Source of the DNA: an uncultured bacterium
Lineage (GTDB): Bacteria; Bacillota_I; Bacilli_A; RFN20; CAG-826
Direction: 5' to 3'
Assembly: GCA_949284685.1 (NCBI GenBank)
Contig: CASDWE010000002.1
Coordinates: 147,064 to 211,063, forward strand
Length of the DNA stretch: 64,000 nt
Positions 16,330 through 26,204 of the stretch are shown piece by piece. The position numbers and the translations under genes were made by a program. Under the pieces are notes generated by a model, which made no database searches, was not told the origin of the DNA, and saw only the letters and a list, made by a program, of their open reading frames with translations. Position 1 is the stretch's first letter. Every line of letters begins with the position of its first letter.

Positions 16330-16357
16330 AAGTAAGGCTGGTCTCCCAGCCTTACTT
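16330..16357 (-). terminator. Terminator at the end of the nuclease/ABC operon (bidirectional)
   Basis: A perfect 12-bp stem AAGTAAGGCTGG/CCAGCCTTACTT with a TCTC loop. On the minus strand it is followed by TTTTATC, and on the plus strand by GTG and seven Ts. It lies 28 nt past the last stop of the nine-gene operon and insulates it from tRNA-Lys. Confidence 0.85.
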
Positions 16358-16384
16358 GTGTTTTTTTCGGGTTTGTATGTTTAA

Positions 16385-19030
16385 TTAGGCATCCATTGTG
16401 TATAAATGAGCATGATATTGATTGGTTTCACTAATCTTGTCCATTGTGTAACCGCCGATTGTGTTATATTGACCATATGTGCCCATCCAACATTCTGCAT
16501 CACCGATAACGGCTTGGAAACAATTATATTGAGTATTATAAGTCCAAACTGTGGCTTGTTCAGCGGTGTCAACTAAAGTGACATTATAATGTGTACCGCT
16601 TTGTGCACTTCCGATGTATTTACCACCTTCAAATTGAAGAATCCAACCTTCACCAGAAGCAGTTACGATGATTTCTTTAGCTTGAGTGTAATCACTTGTT
16701 GTACCCATATAGTATCCTGCCATTGAACCAGTAGCATAGTAATATGTTGCTTCTTGTTCTTGATAAAGGCCAAACAAATAGGATTGACCACTAACAGGAG
16801 TAGTGACCAATGTTGGTTCAGGAACTTCAACAGAAGCTACATCACCAGTATAGAAGAAACAATGGAAATCAACAGAATCTCTTAAAGCAATACTTGTTGT
16901 GTAATTACCATAGTTTCCTAAATAAACTGTTGTTCCTTCTAGTACAGTCCAAATACCATTTGTGGCATCATAGTTCCAAACATATGGATCTGCTTGGAAA
17001 ACGTTGTTAAAGTGAGTTCCACTGACGACTGCACCAATATATTCACCATTATCTAATTGGAATGTCCAGCCATCACCACTTGCGGCAACAGTAACATTTT
17101 GTGACTTATTATAATCGGTCATTGTGCCGAAGTAAAAATCACTTACCATTTCGCCAGTAATATATCTAATGTTATTAGCGGCAACTTCCATACCTAATTT
17201 ATAAGTACCAGCAGTTAATTCAGTTACTTTTGTTGGCTGTTCTGGTTCAGGTGGAATAACTTGTTCTTCAAAAGTATAAAGATGTCCAACAAAACTTCCA
17301 CCAGCATAAGAAATAGCGGAAGCACTTAAAGTTGTGTAAGTGCCATAAGTTCCAATGTAATAAGTATTTACTTCACTTTCATGACCTGGAACGACGACTT
17401 TTGCAGTATAGGTATTATAAGTTGAATTATAGTCAAACAAGAATTCGGTTGTACTATAAGCTGGATTTGCACCATTATCGCCATTATCTTTTGCAGTTAA
17501 AGCTAAATAACCTTTTTCACTTTCAAATGACCATTTGCCATCAGCACTCTTATGAGCGGTGAATTCAATAGCTTCATTATAATCGGTTGTTGTTGCTAAA
17601 TAGTATGAACCGGACATGCTGCCATTTGCAAATAATGTTGAACCAGTATTTCCTTGATAGACACCAAATAAATATGTTTTACCATCTTCAGCTTCGCTAA
17701 TTAATACTTGTGGAGCATCAGCATCTACGATAACGTTAATTTCTTTTGTGCCTTTGACTTCATTATCAATACGGCTAGTAGCGGTTAAAGTAAATTTACC
17801 TTCTTTAACAGGTGAAACAGAACCGGTATATTGATTAACGGTTGCGACACTTGTATCACTACTTGTCCAAGTAACTGCTTGATTAGCATTGCTTGGAGTA
17901 ATACTTGCACTATATACAACACTATTTCCAGTAGCAATACTATCTTCACCAGTAATGGTAACAGCGGTTGGATTAGCTAAAGCTTCAACTGGAACAATGT
18001 TTTCACTGACAGTTTTATCAGCTAAGAATTGTGGTGATAATTGTGGTAAGTTGTACCAGCTAATAACACCATATAGATCGACTAAATCGCCTGGTTCTAA
18101 AGCATCGACAATACCTTTAAACATGTTCATTTCGTCATTACCAGTGTGATAATTTAAACGAACTGGAAGTGTAACATCAACGCCATCAGCGTTAGTTAAG
18201 GCGAAATTAATTGTTGAATGGCTTCCGATATTAACTTCACCATCAACATATTTTGCATCTTCGACAACGAATAAACGTCCATCTTGACCAGCAAGAGCAC
18301 CAGCTGAGAAATTATCAGCGGTAATTGTTAAAGCAGTTGGCTCTGCAATAGTTGTATCACTAACTTCTTCAAAAACAGTTGGTTGAACTTCGTTTAAACC
18401 ATTGTATGGGGATAATGAACCTTCAACGTGAACGGTATCACCAATTTCAAAATCACCGGCACCCCATAATTTTTCTAAGTCACCGCCATAAATCATTAAT
18501 GCATATTCACCATCTTGAACATAAACGCCATCTCCGATGTCGCTTTCTGCCATGGTCGCGGTAATTTTACCATTAAATGAAACTTTATCGCCACTTGCGA
18601 TATCACCAGAAGCAATTCCTTCTCTGACATCTTTTAATTTCATGGTGACATTTTCGCTTATGGTAATGTCAACACTATCTGTTAAACCACCATAAGAAGC
18701 ACTAATCGTGGCTGTACCAGCACCTTGTGGCATAATCATACGATTAGCAATTGTAGCAACTTCAGTATTGCTGGATGTAATTTTTAATGCACCAGAACTG
18801 ATTGCTGTGTTAATGTTTGTCTCTGGAACGATTTCAAAATTAATTTGACGATTGCCTTGATTTAATCCCCATGCTGCGGTTAAGGCATCTTTGTTTGAAA
18901 TTTTAAACGTTTCAACTTCGACTTGTTGTGATGATGTTGTGCTTGTAGAACTTGAAACATTATTGTCACAAGCTGCTAAACCAAGGCTAACAACAGCAAG
19001 TAATGCGATTGGTAATAGTTTTAATTTCAT
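16385..19030 (-). CDS. Large lipoprotein with Big_2-like, OB-fold-like and three tandem C-terminal repeats
   Basis: 881 aa with signal peptide and lipobox LAAC (Cys21), then a Ser/Thr linker. Residues about 48-125 and 352-435 look like Big_2 immunoglobulin-like domains (TWTSSDTSVATV). Residues about 132-225 (ASGDKVSFNGKITA, then GDGVYVQDGEYALMIYGG) look like an OB fold of the type found beside secreted nucleases, and a related segment follows to about 345. Three repeats of about 125-140 residues fill the C-terminus (about 449-588, 607-730, 748-880), sharing YLFGxYQ, DYNxA and YxGxYGxYTT. It is the last gene of the nuclease/ABC operon. I infer surface capture of nucleic acid or another polymer; this is not proven. 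Confidence 0.75.
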   Translation of the reverse strand: MKLKLLPIALLAVVSLGLAACDNNVSSSTSTTSSQQVEVETFKISNKDALTAAWGLNQGNRQINFEIVPETNINTAISSGALKITSSNTEVATIANRMIMPQGAGTATISASYGGLTDSVDITISENVTMKLKDVREGIASGDIASGDKVSFNGKITATMAESDIGDGVYVQDGEYALMIYGGDLEKLWGAGDFEIGDTVHVEGSLSPYNGLNEVQPTVFEEVSDTTIAEPTALTITADNFSAGALAGQDGRLFVVEDAKYVDGEVNIGSHSTINFALTNADGVDVTLPVRLNYHTGNDEMNMFKGIVDALEPGDLVDLYGVISWYNLPQLSPQFLADKTVSENIVPVEALANPTAVTITGEDSIATGNSVVYSASITPSNANQAVTWTSSDTSVATVNQYTGSVSPVKEGKFTLTATSRIDNEVKGTKEINVIVDADAPQVLISEAEDGKTYLFGVYQGNTGSTLFANGSMSGSYYLATTTDYNEAIEFTAHKSADGKWSFESEKGYLALTAKDNGDNGANPAYSTTEFLFDYNSTYNTYTAKVVVPGHESEVNTYYIGTYGTYTTLSASAISYAGGSFVGHLYTFEEQVIPPEPEQPTKVTELTAGTYKLGMEVAANNIRYITGEMVSDFYFGTMTDYNKSQNVTVAASGDGWTFQLDNGEYIGAVVSGTHFNNVFQADPYVWNYDATNGIWTVLEGTTVYLGNYGNYTTSIALRDSVDFHCFFYTGDVASVEVPEPTLVTTPVSGQSYLFGLYQEQEATYYYATGSMAGYYMGTTSDYTQAKEIIVTASGEGWILQFEGGKYIGSAQSGTHYNVTLVDTAEQATVWTYNTQYNCFQAVIGDAECWMGTYGQYNTIGGYTMDKISETNQYHAHLYTMDA

Positions 19031-19092
19031 AATTTCCTCCTATGTTTTTTATCGCAATATTATCTTTTAACAAGATAAATGATGAATGACTT

Positions 19093-19572
19093 TTACTGGA
19101 TAAAAGTCTTGTTTTTAATATCATCAAGTAGACTATAGTATTGATGTTTTTTAACCGCACCAAATATAGCCAACACGAGACCAACAATAAACATTGCTCC
19201 ACCGACGACTGTTAAAACAATGAAAACATAAAATTCAGCACATTGAGTATCTAAAATCATTTGATTTTGCAAATCAATCGATAAGCAATAAAAGATAACA
19301 GCAATCGCTAAAGCAATGACTCCAATAGCAACATTGCCCATCCCTGATGAAAAGAAATTATTGCTTCTTTGTATTTCAGCGTGTGCTGCACGTGAGAGTT
19401 GTTTAACATCATTTTCATCTAAATCACGATGAATAATATGCTCGCAGCGTGGGCAAACATAAACGACTTCGGTTTGATCGTTAATAACATCTTTTTGAGA
19501 AACTAAGGAATTTAATTTAGCTTCAACTTTTTTCTCATCGATTTTTTTACCACAATTTGAACAATATAACAT
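19093..19572 (-). CDS. Zinc-ribbon membrane protein
   Basis: About 159 aa. The N-terminus is a split zinc ribbon with CSNC and CPRC pairs about 33 residues apart. A charged stretch and two hydrophobic helices follow (about 81-104 and 118-141), then a basic tail. I know no enzyme activity for this layout. The ATG at 19572 has GGGGAG at good spacing; a TTG at 19578 is the alternative. It is embedded in the operon between the thermonuclease and the OB-fold lipoprotein, so it may be an accessory or assembly factor (inference). Confidence 0.7.
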   Translation of the reverse strand: MLYCSNCGKKIDEKKVEAKLNSLVSQKDVINDQTEVVYVCPRCEHIIHRDLDENDVKQLSRAAHAEIQRSNNFFSSGMGNVAIGVIALAIAVIFYCLSIDLQNQMILDTQCAEFYVFIVLTVVGGAMFIVGLVLAIFGAVKKHQYYSLLDDIKNKTFIQ

Positions 19573-19594
19573 AAACAACTCCCCTTATATTATT

Positions 19595-21040
19595 TTAGGC
19601 TGTAGGCGCATCCGCCCAAACAAAGTCAGCGTTATTTGTTGGGTTAATTTGCCAACTTCTTCTTCCGCTGACGGAATCATGATAGGTATATATACCTTGG
19701 ATATACATACGTTTACCAATCCATTGTTCTTCAGTAATCCAATATTCGTTTGGCTTATCAGGATTGCCACGATACATAAAGCAAACATATGCATTGAATT
19801 CACAATTTTCAAAATAAACTGTAATTTCATTGCTAGCAGCAATATAGACATCTTGGACAACTAATGGTTCAGTTACCTTAACAGCGGTATTTAAAGATTC
19901 ATAATTTTTTGAAGTAACAACTTCGTTTAATTCTTCGCGTGTGTATTCAAATGTGTAAAGTGAATCTTCATCAACGTTTTCTTCTGGTGACAATAATACT
20001 TTTGCATCAGAATCACTATAAGAAATAGTATTTGGGAAACGTCCTTCGGTATCAGTTATTTGGAAACCAAAATTACTATAGACAGCTTTTCCACTAACTT
20101 GAATAAAGGCGTTTCTTTCTCTATATTTTGATGGTGGATCAGACATACCAACGAAAATATTAATTCCTGCGTATTCTCCTTCTGGATAGCGGGCCCCTTC
20201 TTCTTCAGTAAAGTATTGGACTAAATAAAGAATATGGTTTGCAAATCCAGCAACTGTACCTGTAAATGTAATTTTTTCATTATTATATTCAGGAATATAA
20301 TCAGGATCTTCTAAGGTCTTTTCAATTTCAATTTTTAAGTCCAATAAAGAAACATCAGTACGATATTCGCCATCATTCCATCCTGGTGGATTTTCAGAAC
20401 TATGAATATGTAATTGGAAGGCTTTTGCTTGAGCTTCCGCGGCAGTAAATGTATCTGCCATTTCTGGGAAGTCCATAACGTTTTTAGCAGTAGAATATCC
20501 TTCTTGAACTAACATTAAATTTAATAATATTAAGTCTTCTTTAGGAGCATTTTTAACTGTTTCATTAATCCAAACAAGGGTGACATATCTTTCACCAGTA
20601 GAATCTGGTTCTGGAGTGTGATAGTCATTATATGGTGAGGAAAGAACTACCGTACCATTTTGCACTGCATTCCAAACTTTTTCATGAGTGAAATCGCTTG
20701 CTTGTTTACCCCATGGTTGAATTTTACCAGTTGATTCTGGTGTATCAACACCATAAAAACGGGATTTAATACGTTCGCTACTAGTTGTGGTGACAATTGG
20801 ATCAAAGTGGACTGTATCACCATCAATACATTGTTTTTCGTATTTGACAGTGACTTGACCAATTCCATCGGTGTAAAAATCATGCCCCTCATAATCTAAC
20901 TTCAAACTAACAGAACCATCATTTACGTAATCTATCCATTCTGGCTGTGTAGAAGTTGTATCAGGAGTACATGACGCTAATGAAATCATCACGACACCTA
21001 AAATAGCTAAAAGAGGAATTTTACGAGTAAATTTTAGCAT
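19595..21040 (-). CDS. Surface lipoprotein thermonuclease (SNase/TNase family)
   Basis: 481 aa. The signal peptide ends at lipobox LASC (Cys24). The staphylococcal-nuclease domain (about 60-214) keeps the metal ligands in CIDGDT (D73, D75) and D99 of GVDTPE. The catalytic Arg94 (SRFYGVD) and Glu102, and a second Arg151 (GERYVTLVW), are also present, so it should be an active Ca2+-dependent nuclease. The C-terminal 250 residues contain an OB-like segment (about 250-340). It is tethered outside the cell and encoded 17 nt downstream of a solute-binding lipoprotein of an ABC importer. That is the arrangement of MG186 of Mycoplasma genitalium with its transporter. Likely role: cutting extracellular DNA/RNA for uptake. 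Confidence 0.9.
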   Translation of the reverse strand: MLKFTRKIPLLAILGVVMISLASCTPDTTSTQPEWIDYVNDGSVSLKLDYEGHDFYTDGIGQVTVKYEKQCIDGDTVHFDPIVTTTSSERIKSRFYGVDTPESTGKIQPWGKQASDFTHEKVWNAVQNGTVVLSSPYNDYHTPEPDSTGERYVTLVWINETVKNAPKEDLILLNLMLVQEGYSTAKNVMDFPEMADTFTAAEAQAKAFQLHIHSSENPPGWNDGEYRTDVSLLDLKIEIEKTLEDPDYIPEYNNEKITFTGTVAGFANHILYLVQYFTEEEGARYPEGEYAGINIFVGMSDPPSKYRERNAFIQVSGKAVYSNFGFQITDTEGRFPNTISYSDSDAKVLLSPEENVDEDSLYTFEYTREELNEVVTSKNYESLNTAVKVTEPLVVQDVYIAASNEITVYFENCEFNAYVCFMYRGNPDKPNEYWITEEQWIGKRMYIQGIYTYHDSVSGRRSWQINPTNNADFVWADAPTA

Positions 21041-21057
21041 CTAATTCTCCTTTCTTA

Positions 21058-22521
21058 TTAGCTCATCGCTAATAGTGTTTCATTAATAGCATCAGCAAAG
21101 GCTGTATCGATGTCTTTAGTATTTCTAAAGACACTAGCGAGAATACTTCCACCTTCATCTCTTAATGTCGCACTGCCTTTAAAAACAGGAGTGACAATAA
21201 AGTTATTATCGATGTCTTCAAAAGAAACACGTGAGGCTTCAGCGTAAATATCTCCGCCTTCAATAAAAGCCATGAAATCATCTGTTTCATATGCTGATTC
21301 TCTAACTGGAACATAACCATTGCTGCCATTAATGCATATTTCAACATTATTATTAGCATTAGTTAGGTATTTAATAAATTCCCATGCATAACGAACACGC
21401 ATTGAATTTTCTTGTTCGCTAATGGTTGAAGAATTCATTATACAAAGAGTTGGTCCTTGAGAAACATACATCGGGGTGTTGTCATAAGGAACTTTAACAA
21501 CACCGACGGTGAAAGCATCGCTAGCGGGAACATTATATCCAGTTCCACCAGTCGAACCAATAGAGAAAATTGATTTGATTTGAGTAAAGTTATCGCTACC
21601 ATAAGTGCCTTTAACACCTTTAGTGGTAAATAAACCTTTATCGAAATCTTCTTTTAATTCTCTAACAATATCTTTTGCGGCTTGCAAAGCTTCTCCATCT
21701 TTAAAATCAACATTTCCACTTCCATCTTCATTAACGCTAGAATATGGAACATTGTTTTGGAACATTTTAGTAATGAACAAGTTTGCATCGCTATCATAAT
21801 ATGCAGGAACTTCAATAGTGTTAGAAATATATTGCTTATTAGCGTTGATAAATTCACAGAAATCCATAAATTCATCCCAGGTTAAATTTCTTAAGAAAGT
21901 GTTGATTTGATCTTCACTTCCAGCAAATTCTGGACGATAACCTGTAAAATCGCTATTACCATTAAGAGCTAGTTGAACAGCTTCAACATTATAAAACATA
22001 ATTTCGCTAGACTTCATAAATGGAATAGAATACAAACCCTCTCTAGCATAATGTGTGCCTTCATCAATATAAGTTTGAACAAAGTCATCCATGCCAGCAC
22101 TATCGCCTAAATATGGTTGAGTATTAAAACCATATTCTTCGTTATCCGCCATAGTTTGAAGATTTACAACGTATTGTCCAGCGTAGGTTTCGCGATTTAA
22201 ATATTCTGCGACGTGATCTGGATAAGCGACCGCCATCGTGGGTATATTACCAGCAGCAAATCCATCATTAATTTTCTTTAAAATATCATCATAAGAACCG
22301 GAATTGCTCAAATGAATTTGAACTTTAACGCCTTCGTTTTCTTCAACTAAATCAACGAATTGATTAATTTTTCTTTCGAGTGTTTCAACGATGGTTTGAC
22401 CAAAAGTGTGCCAAAAATAAATATTGACTGTATCACCATCGCCACCATTATTAGGTCCACAAGCACTTGTAGCTAATGTTGCTAGAAGTGCTAATGAACC
22501 AATGAATGTAGTTTTCTTCAT
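21058..22521 (-). CDS. ABC transporter solute-binding lipoprotein (family 1), copy B
   Basis: 487 aa with a lipobox TSAC after a short signal peptide. The mature start NIYFWHTFGQ and the later AYPDHVAEYL match family-1 extracellular solute-binding proteins, the MalE/UgpB fold. It is a clear paralogue of the next gene upstream and is separated from it by 29 nt. In sugar or glycerol-phosphate importers this protein delivers ligand to the permease pair. Here the neighbouring nuclease suggests a nucleoside, nucleotide or oligonucleotide ligand. The ligand cannot be read from sequence. The ribosome binding site is GGAGG. Confidence 0.88.
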   Translation of the reverse strand: MKKTTFIGSLALLATLATSACGPNNGGDGDTVNIYFWHTFGQTIVETLERKINQFVDLVEENEGVKVQIHLSNSGSYDDILKKINDGFAAGNIPTMAVAYPDHVAEYLNRETYAGQYVVNLQTMADNEEYGFNTQPYLGDSAGMDDFVQTYIDEGTHYAREGLYSIPFMKSSEIMFYNVEAVQLALNGNSDFTGYRPEFAGSEDQINTFLRNLTWDEFMDFCEFINANKQYISNTIEVPAYYDSDANLFITKMFQNNVPYSSVNEDGSGNVDFKDGEALQAAKDIVRELKEDFDKGLFTTKGVKGTYGSDNFTQIKSIFSIGSTGGTGYNVPASDAFTVGVVKVPYDNTPMYVSQGPTLCIMNSSTISEQENSMRVRYAWEFIKYLTNANNNVEICINGSNGYVPVRESAYETDDFMAFIEGGDIYAEASRVSFEDIDNNFIVTPVFKGSATLRDEGGSILASVFRNTKDIDTAFADAINETLLAMS

Positions 22522-22550
22522 GTAATTGCCTCCTTAAATAATCTAACAAT

Positions 22551-24038
22551 TTACATTGCTAATTTTGTTTGATTGACTGCTGTTTCAAAAATACCATTCA
22601 ACCAATTGTCAGTGCACAATTCTTTAGAAGCAAGTAAGACTTGGCTCATGACAGAAGCGGCTTGTTGACGAGCTGTTGAACTTCCTTTAAATACTGCAGA
22701 AACAAATAATGAACCACTATTTGCGATTGTTTGACTATAAACACCAACTTTAGCAGCTAACAATTCAGGAGAATATTCTGATTTGCCTTCTAAACTAATA
22801 TAGTCTAGATAAGCATCACTTTCATAACTGGATAAACGAACTGGCATATATCCTGTTTGAGTTCCCCAGTACAAAGTATTTTCAGCATTTGTTAAAAACT
22901 TATAAAACAACCAAGTTGCTAATTTACGATTTTCAGTATTAGCTTTGTTAGTTTCTAACATGGCAACAGATGGCCCTTGGTTAATAACATAATAATCTTT
23001 GCCTTCTGCTCTTGGAATATTAGCAACACCAACATTGAAAGTTTCGGCGACTTGATATTTATATCCACCAGTAGAACCTACTGAGAATAAAGTGTTTTGT
23101 TTTGTAAAGAATTCATTGGTGTAATTACCACCAGAAGTACCTTTAGTAATGATATATCCTTTATTTGCAGCATCATTAAATACTTTCATTAAAGATTTCA
23201 TTTCAGGATTGTTGAATAAAATTTCACCAGTACCTGTAGTTTCATTTAAAGCGGTATATCCATAACCATATTGTTTAGCAAGTGTGATGAATAAATTGTC
23301 ATCGCTATCATATGCAAAAATACCATGATAAGCTTCGTTTTCTAATAAAATCTTTTCAGTTGCTGGTTGAGCATCGTTATATGCGGTAATTGCTGGGCAT
23401 AATTTATTAAATAATTCTTCCCAAGTAAGATTATTTAAATAATCAGCATCCAAAGCTTCGCCATTGTTAATAGTGGAATCATAAGCAGACAAGTCTAAAC
23501 CAATTAAAACATCTTCGTTATAAAACATTGCTTCAGTAGATTTAGCCATAGGCAAGGAATAAGTACCAGGAATGCTATAAGATTGACCTTCTTCCATAAA
23601 ATTTGGAATGACATCATTATATTCTTCTTCGGTCCAGCCATATTCTTCATTATTAATGTAAGGATCTGCATCAACAGCAATACCATAATCAAGATATTCC
23701 GCGACATGATCTGGATAAGCAAGAACTAAATCAGGAGTGTTACCAGCAGCAATACCATTAATTACTGTTGTTTTTAATCCATCATAACCACCATTTTGTT
23801 TTTCTAAGTGAACAGTGACATTTGGTTCGATTTTTTTAAATGCGTTGACAATGTTTTCAAGCTCTGTCACATAAGAAAATGTGTGCCAAAAATATATATC
23901 GGTTTTTTCTTTGACAAAACCTTCACCTGAACCGCCAGTAACACTAGTTGTGCTATCAGTATTGCTTGGTGGAGTGCAAGACGCTAACAACATCGCAAGT
24001 GCGACAGGCAGCATTAGCATTATTCGACTTTTTTTCAT
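22551..24038 (-). CDS. ABC transporter solute-binding lipoprotein (family 1), copy A
   Basis: About 495 aa with a lipobox LASC. The mature part begins DIYFWHTFSYVTELENIV and contains VLAYPDHVAEYL and FYNEDVLIGL, family-1 binding-protein features shared with copy B. ATG 24038 is chosen because GGAGG lies 5 nt upstream; the TTG at 24050 overlaps that site. It is the first binding protein after the two permease genes. Keeping two binding proteins for one permease pair suggests two ligand classes or affinities (inference). Confidence 0.88.
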   Translation of the reverse strand: MKKSRIMLMLPVALAMLLASCTPPSNTDSTTSVTGGSGEGFVKEKTDIYFWHTFSYVTELENIVNAFKKIEPNVTVHLEKQNGGYDGLKTTVINGIAAGNTPDLVLAYPDHVAEYLDYGIAVDADPYINNEEYGWTEEEYNDVIPNFMEEGQSYSIPGTYSLPMAKSTEAMFYNEDVLIGLDLSAYDSTINNGEALDADYLNNLTWEELFNKLCPAITAYNDAQPATEKILLENEAYHGIFAYDSDDNLFITLAKQYGYGYTALNETTGTGEILFNNPEMKSLMKVFNDAANKGYIITKGTSGGNYTNEFFTKQNTLFSVGSTGGYKYQVAETFNVGVANIPRAEGKDYYVINQGPSVAMLETNKANTENRKLATWLFYKFLTNAENTLYWGTQTGYMPVRLSSYESDAYLDYISLEGKSEYSPELLAAKVGVYSQTIANSGSLFVSAVFKGSSTARQQAASVMSQVLLASKELCTDNWLNGIFETAVNQTKLAM

Positions 24039-24100
24039 AAATACCTCCAAAATATAAGTCTTTTTTTAAAATAATGTGAGCATTATAATAATCAATTTTA

Positions 24101-25102
24101 TTATCCTTTAATACCCGCTCTTCCAACACCACGCATGATGTATTTTCTAAAGAAGACGAATAATAAGAATAACGGGACAGTGACAAGCATCGTTGCAGCG
24201 GTTTGATAACCATATTCTGTTTGTCCTGAATCGACATCAACGAAGCTTGAACTTCTAAGACCATTAGAAATAAGCCTAAAGGATTCTTCTTGAGTAACTA
24301 AATTTGGCCACACGTAAGAATTCCATGTTCCCATAAATTTCAAAATAGTAATAGAAATCAATGTTGGCATTGCTAATGGAACCATAACTCTCCAAAGGAA
24401 ACTCCAATCTGATTTTCCATCCACTTTCGCGGCTAAGTATAGTTCATTAGGAATCTGTTTAAAGTTTTGACGCAATAAATAAATGTAGAAGACGCTGATC
24501 CAGAAAGGAACAATCATCGCAGCGTAAGCTTCAATTAGTGTTTGGCCTTCACCAATCCAACCAAAAGAAGCAACGGTAACATAGTTGGAAATGACCATCA
24601 TTTCACCAGGAATCATCATAGTCATCAAGAAGACTAAAAATAATGATTCACGGCCTTTAAATTTTAATCTTGCAAACGCAAACGCCGCAAAAATGGTCGT
24701 CAATAATGTACCAATTGTTGAGAATATCGCAACAACAATAGTGTTACCCATAAATGTGACAAAATCGAATACTTGGAAAACATAAACGTAGTTTGACCAC
24801 ATCACTATTGTTGGGAAAAACGTTTGATTGACATTTGTAATTTCGCTATTTTGTTTCAAAGATGTGATAATCATCCAATAAAATGGGAAAATAACAACAA
24901 GAGCAAGTGCAACAATAAATATGTAAGTTAATATCGTTGAAATAATATGAGTGACTTTTTCTTGTCTTTTGATTGAATCTACTGTGCGACCAGCTTCTTC
25001 TATTGAAATTACAATTGAATCAACATTTGGTGCAAAAATAGGATAAGGAGAACTATTTATAGGTTTATTTACTTTTTTGTTAGACGAATTATTTTTTTCC
25101 AT
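24101..25102 (-). CDS. ABC transporter permease, MalG/UgpE type
   Basis: 333 aa with a cytoplasmic N-terminal extension of about 55 residues and six predicted membrane helices. The EAA-type coupling loop ELYLAAKVDGKSDWSFLWRV contacts the ATPase. This is the MalG-like half of the carbohydrate-uptake class 1 permease pair. The C-terminus FRKYIMRGVGRAGIKG is typical (usually MxGxTxGAxKG). It starts with GGAGG 14 nt after the MalF-like gene. Confidence 0.92.
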   Translation of the reverse strand: MEKNNSSNKKVNKPINSSPYPIFAPNVDSIVISIEEAGRTVDSIKRQEKVTHIISTILTYIFIVALALVVIFPFYWMIITSLKQNSEITNVNQTFFPTIVMWSNYVYVFQVFDFVTFMGNTIVVAIFSTIGTLLTTIFAAFAFARLKFKGRESLFLVFLMTMMIPGEMMVISNYVTVASFGWIGEGQTLIEAYAAMIVPFWISVFYIYLLRQNFKQIPNELYLAAKVDGKSDWSFLWRVMVPLAMPTLISITILKFMGTWNSYVWPNLVTQEESFRLISNGLRSSSFVDVDSGQTEYGYQTAATMLVTVPLFLLFVFFRKYIMRGVGRAGIKG

Positions 25103-25116
25103 AAACTGCCTCCTTC

Positions 25117-26190
25117 CTAATAATGGACACGCGATTTAGAAACCGCGAATTGTAATAATGTAAACAATAAGATGATAACAAATAAGAACACGGCAGCTGC
25201 TGCTGCTAATGAAGTTTGATTTGCAAGTTTATCATAAATATAGAAAACGATTGTTTCCATATTTGGATCACCATTTTCACCCATTGTACCAGGTCCATCA
25301 AACAAACCAACAACAGAAGTATATTCTTTAAATGCACCAATAAAGCTTGTGACAAGAATATAAAGTATTTGAGGTGATAATAATGGAACAGTAATTTTCC
25401 ATAATACTTTACCACGACTACAAGAATCGATTTGAGCAGCTTGATAATATTGTTTATCAATTCCTTGTAAACCGCTTAAGAAAACTAAAATTTTAAATGG
25501 TATAGAAGACCAGATGATGTATAAACAAAGTGGAATCATAGCGGTCATTGGTTGAGCACCATAAATCCAAGTTATATCAGTATTAAAAATGTAATTGATA
25601 ATACCATGATCATCAAATATAACGCTGAAAACCATACCAACCGCGATAGCGTTAGTAACATATGGTAAGAAAAATACTGTTTGTAGTACTTTTTGAAACC
25701 ATTTTATAGAATTTAAAGCTACAGAAATAATTAACGCTAATAAGGTTGAAATAGGAACGGTTACAAAAACGATTAAAAAGGTATTAGGAATAGCGTATCT
25801 AGTAAAATATTCCTCATGGACTCCTAACGCTGTCGGTGTCAAATTTAAAATAACACCGAAGTTATTCAATGTAAAACCATCAAATTGACCTGATGCATAT
25901 TGATAGTTTTCAGTAAAGGCGATAAAAATAGTGTTAATCAAAGGATAAATCAAAAATACTGCGATTAAAACTATAACAGGCCCAAGATATAACCAAGCTT
26001 TCCAATTGTTTTTAGCACTGACATCTTCAATACCAGTAATTTGATAAGGTTTTTTGTTTTTACGATGAGAAATAAGTCTAACAACAACGTTTTCTTCTTC
26101 GTTATAACTTGTATCAGAAAGAACCGCTGTTCCATCAGCGTTAACGTTGACGTTTTCCACCATTTCTTCTTTCTTCTTCATTTTAAACAT
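25117..26190 (-). CDS. ABC transporter permease, MalF/UgpA type
   Basis: About 357 aa with a soluble N-terminus of about 70 residues and six membrane helices, the first in WLYLGPVIVLIAVFLIYPL. The coupling loop QYYQAAQIDSCSRGKVLWKI is the EAA motif. It pairs with the MalG-like protein to form the channel. The ATG at 26190 has AGGTGA upstream; the GTG at 26199 lies in that site. The gene follows the ATPase stop directly, so translation is coupled. Confidence 0.92.
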   Translation of the reverse strand: MFKMKKKEEMVENVNVNADGTAVLSDTSYNEEENVVVRLISHRKNKKPYQITGIEDVSAKNNWKAWLYLGPVIVLIAVFLIYPLINTIFIAFTENYQYASGQFDGFTLNNFGVILNLTPTALGVHEEYFTRYAIPNTFLIVFVTVPISTLLALIISVALNSIKWFQKVLQTVFFLPYVTNAIAVGMVFSVIFDDHGIINYIFNTDITWIYGAQPMTAMIPLCLYIIWSSIPFKILVFLSGLQGIDKQYYQAAQIDSCSRGKVLWKITVPLLSPQILYILVTSFIGAFKEYTSVVGLFDGPGTMGENGDPNMETIVFYIYDKLANQTSLAAAAAVFLFVIILLFTLLQFAVSKSRVHY

Positions 26191-26204
26191 AAACTTCACC
26201 TAAA

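Noticed and set aside
16810-17562. Plus-strand open frames opposite the OB-fold lipoprotein
   Set aside because: Antisense shadows of a repetitive gene, with biased composition and no ribosome sites.
21058-24038. The two solute-binding genes as one broken gene
   Set aside because: Each has its own signal peptide, lipobox, ribosome site and full length.
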